A DNA stretch of 7,068 nucleotides from JAYZQT01 sp036136335 (lineage in GTDB: Bacteria > Pseudomonadota > Alphaproteobacteria > MPNO01 > UBA830): contig JAYZQT010000013.1 in NCBI GenBank assembly GCA_036136335.1, forward strand, positions 1-7,068, given 5' to 3'. Every line of letters starts with the position of its first letter. The first letter of the stretch is position 1. Below the pieces are notes generated by a model. That model was given only the letters and a program-made list of their open reading frames with translations. It was not told where the DNA came from and did not search any database. A program made the translations under genes and the position numbers. Positions 6,531 through 7,068 of this stretch are shown here, one piece after another.

Positions 6531-6687
6531 GTGAAGGTGTATTCCGCTCTATGGAACAAAGTTCCTGCAGGAGATTCTATGTCCGGATTTCCGATGATTC
6601 TTGCAAACACGGGAGAAGAAAACGAACGGTTCTTCAATCGCAATAAACCGCAACGAAGAGCCTCGGTAAAAGCATTTCTGAAATCAT
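6531..6687. other. Intergenic gap between ribA and the MFS gene
   Basis: These 157 bases lie between two minus-strand genes. Small inverted repeats are present: ATTTCTGAAAT at 6674-6684, just past the ribA stop, and GGAACTTTGTTCC (minus strand, complement of 6551-6563). Neither has a proper terminator T-run. TCACGTGA (6527-6534) is a perfect 8-base palindrome over the MFS start codon. I recognise no FMN riboswitch or clear sigma-70 promoter, so the two genes could be separate or read through. Confidence 0.45.
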
Positions 6688-7068
6688 TCAAAAAATGTGT
6701 CCGCTCTTCTCAGCTTTGATCTCCAGGTAACGTTCATTGTGCTCGTTGGACGGGAAGGTGTGCGTTACACGTTCTAAAACGCTGATACCGTATTCCTCGA
6801 GTTGCGCAACCTTCCGGGGATTATTGGATAACAGCCTGACGTTGGAAAAACCCAACTGTCGGAGCATTTCAGCGGCCGCAAGAAAAATTCGCTCATCGTC
6901 ATCAAACCCAAGACGCTGATTTGCCTCCACGGTATCGAAACCCTGGTCCTGCAATGAATAGGCCCGAAGCTTATTGATGAGACCAATCCCGCGACCTTCC
7001 TGCGCCAGATAGAGGAGCAATCCGCTACCTTCAGTCGAGATATGATCAATTGCACCACGAAGCTGATC
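6688..7068 (-). CDS. ribA: GTP cyclohydrolase II, C-terminal part (5' partial)
   Basis: The 126 visible residues run to the window edge with the frame still open, so the start lies outside. The enzyme converts GTP to 2,5-diamino-6-ribosylamino-4(3H)-pyrimidinone 5'-phosphate, formate and pyrophosphate, the first step of riboflavin synthesis, in the cytoplasm. The sequence aligns with E. coli RibA from about residue 69: YLAQEGRGIGLINKLRAY and QDQGFDTVEAN are near-identical blocks. Tyr37, Asp58 and Arg60 of the fragment match Tyr105, Asp126 and Arg128 of E. coli RibA. The three zinc cysteines (54, 65 and 67 in E. coli) fall outside the window. The end, KAEKSGHIF, is a normal RibA C-terminus. 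Whether this is stand-alone RibA or the second half of a RibBA fusion cannot be seen. Confidence 0.95.
   Translation of the reverse strand, partial: DQLRGAIDHISTEGSGLLLYLAQEGRGIGLINKLRAYSLQDQGFDTVEANQRLGFDDDERIFLAAAEMLRQLGFSNVRLLSNNPRKVAQLEEYGISVLERVTHTFPSNEHNERYLEIKAEKSGHIF

Noticed and set aside
6674..6684. ATTTCTGAAAT as a ribA terminator
   Set aside because: The palindrome has five-base, AT-rich arms with a single-base centre and only TTTT a few bases on; it is too weak to call a rho-independent terminator.
6531..6687. FMN riboswitch upstream of the MFS gene, prompted by the ribA neighbour
   Set aside because: None of the conserved RFN-element blocks could be found by eye in the 157 bases on the minus strand.
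6531..6719. A 62-codon plus-strand frame from a GTG in the ribA-MFS gap
   Set aside because: It runs into the antisense of the ribA 3' end, has no ribosome binding site and no recognisable features.

Overview
The window reads as a stretch of bacterial chromosome, most likely from the Pseudomonadota and probably an alphaproteobacterium. This is inferred from the style of the proteins (a CoxL-type molybdenum hydroxylase, a short MetE-like protein, a PhyH dioxygenase, and a RibA that aligns well with the E. coli enzyme) and from balanced base composition judged by eye; no marker gene fixes the taxon. Coding density is high. There are six protein genes, two of them cut by the window edges, and no gap exceeds 210 bases. 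I see no tRNA, rRNA, CRISPR array, insertion sequence or phage gene.

Layout: (1) 1-1953 (+) is the C-terminal 650 residues of a xanthine dehydrogenase/CO dehydrogenase-family molybdopterin-binding subunit, with its N-terminus outside the window. (2) After a 128-base convergent gap comes a phytanoyl-CoA dioxygenase-family gene on the minus strand (2082-2924). (3) A 208-base divergent control region (2925-3132) separates it from (4) a short zinc-type MetE-like methyltransferase gene (3133-4278, +). (5) Only five bases after that gene's stop, a convergent minus-strand gene (4284-5231) encodes a metallo-beta-lactamase-fold hydrolase of the RNase Z/AtsA type. (6) Upstream of it on the same strand lies an MFS transporter gene (5307-6530). 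(7) Upstream again, at the right edge, is the 3' end of ribA (GTP cyclohydrolase II, 6688-7068).

The five genes from 1 to 6530 look like an accessory small-molecule catabolic or uptake set: a molybdenum hydroxylase, a non-heme iron oxygenase, a thiol/methyl transferase-like enzyme, a hydrolase and a transporter. The substrate cannot be read from the sequence, and the genes form at least three transcription units, so a shared pathway is only a hypothesis. ribA is a core riboflavin gene. It shares the strand of the transporter and the hydrolase, and either marks the edge of the accessory block or is co-transcribed with them. The most interesting points are the divergent control region, the stand-alone MetE-like protein with a complete zinc site, and a variant active-site loop in the molybdenum hydroxylase.
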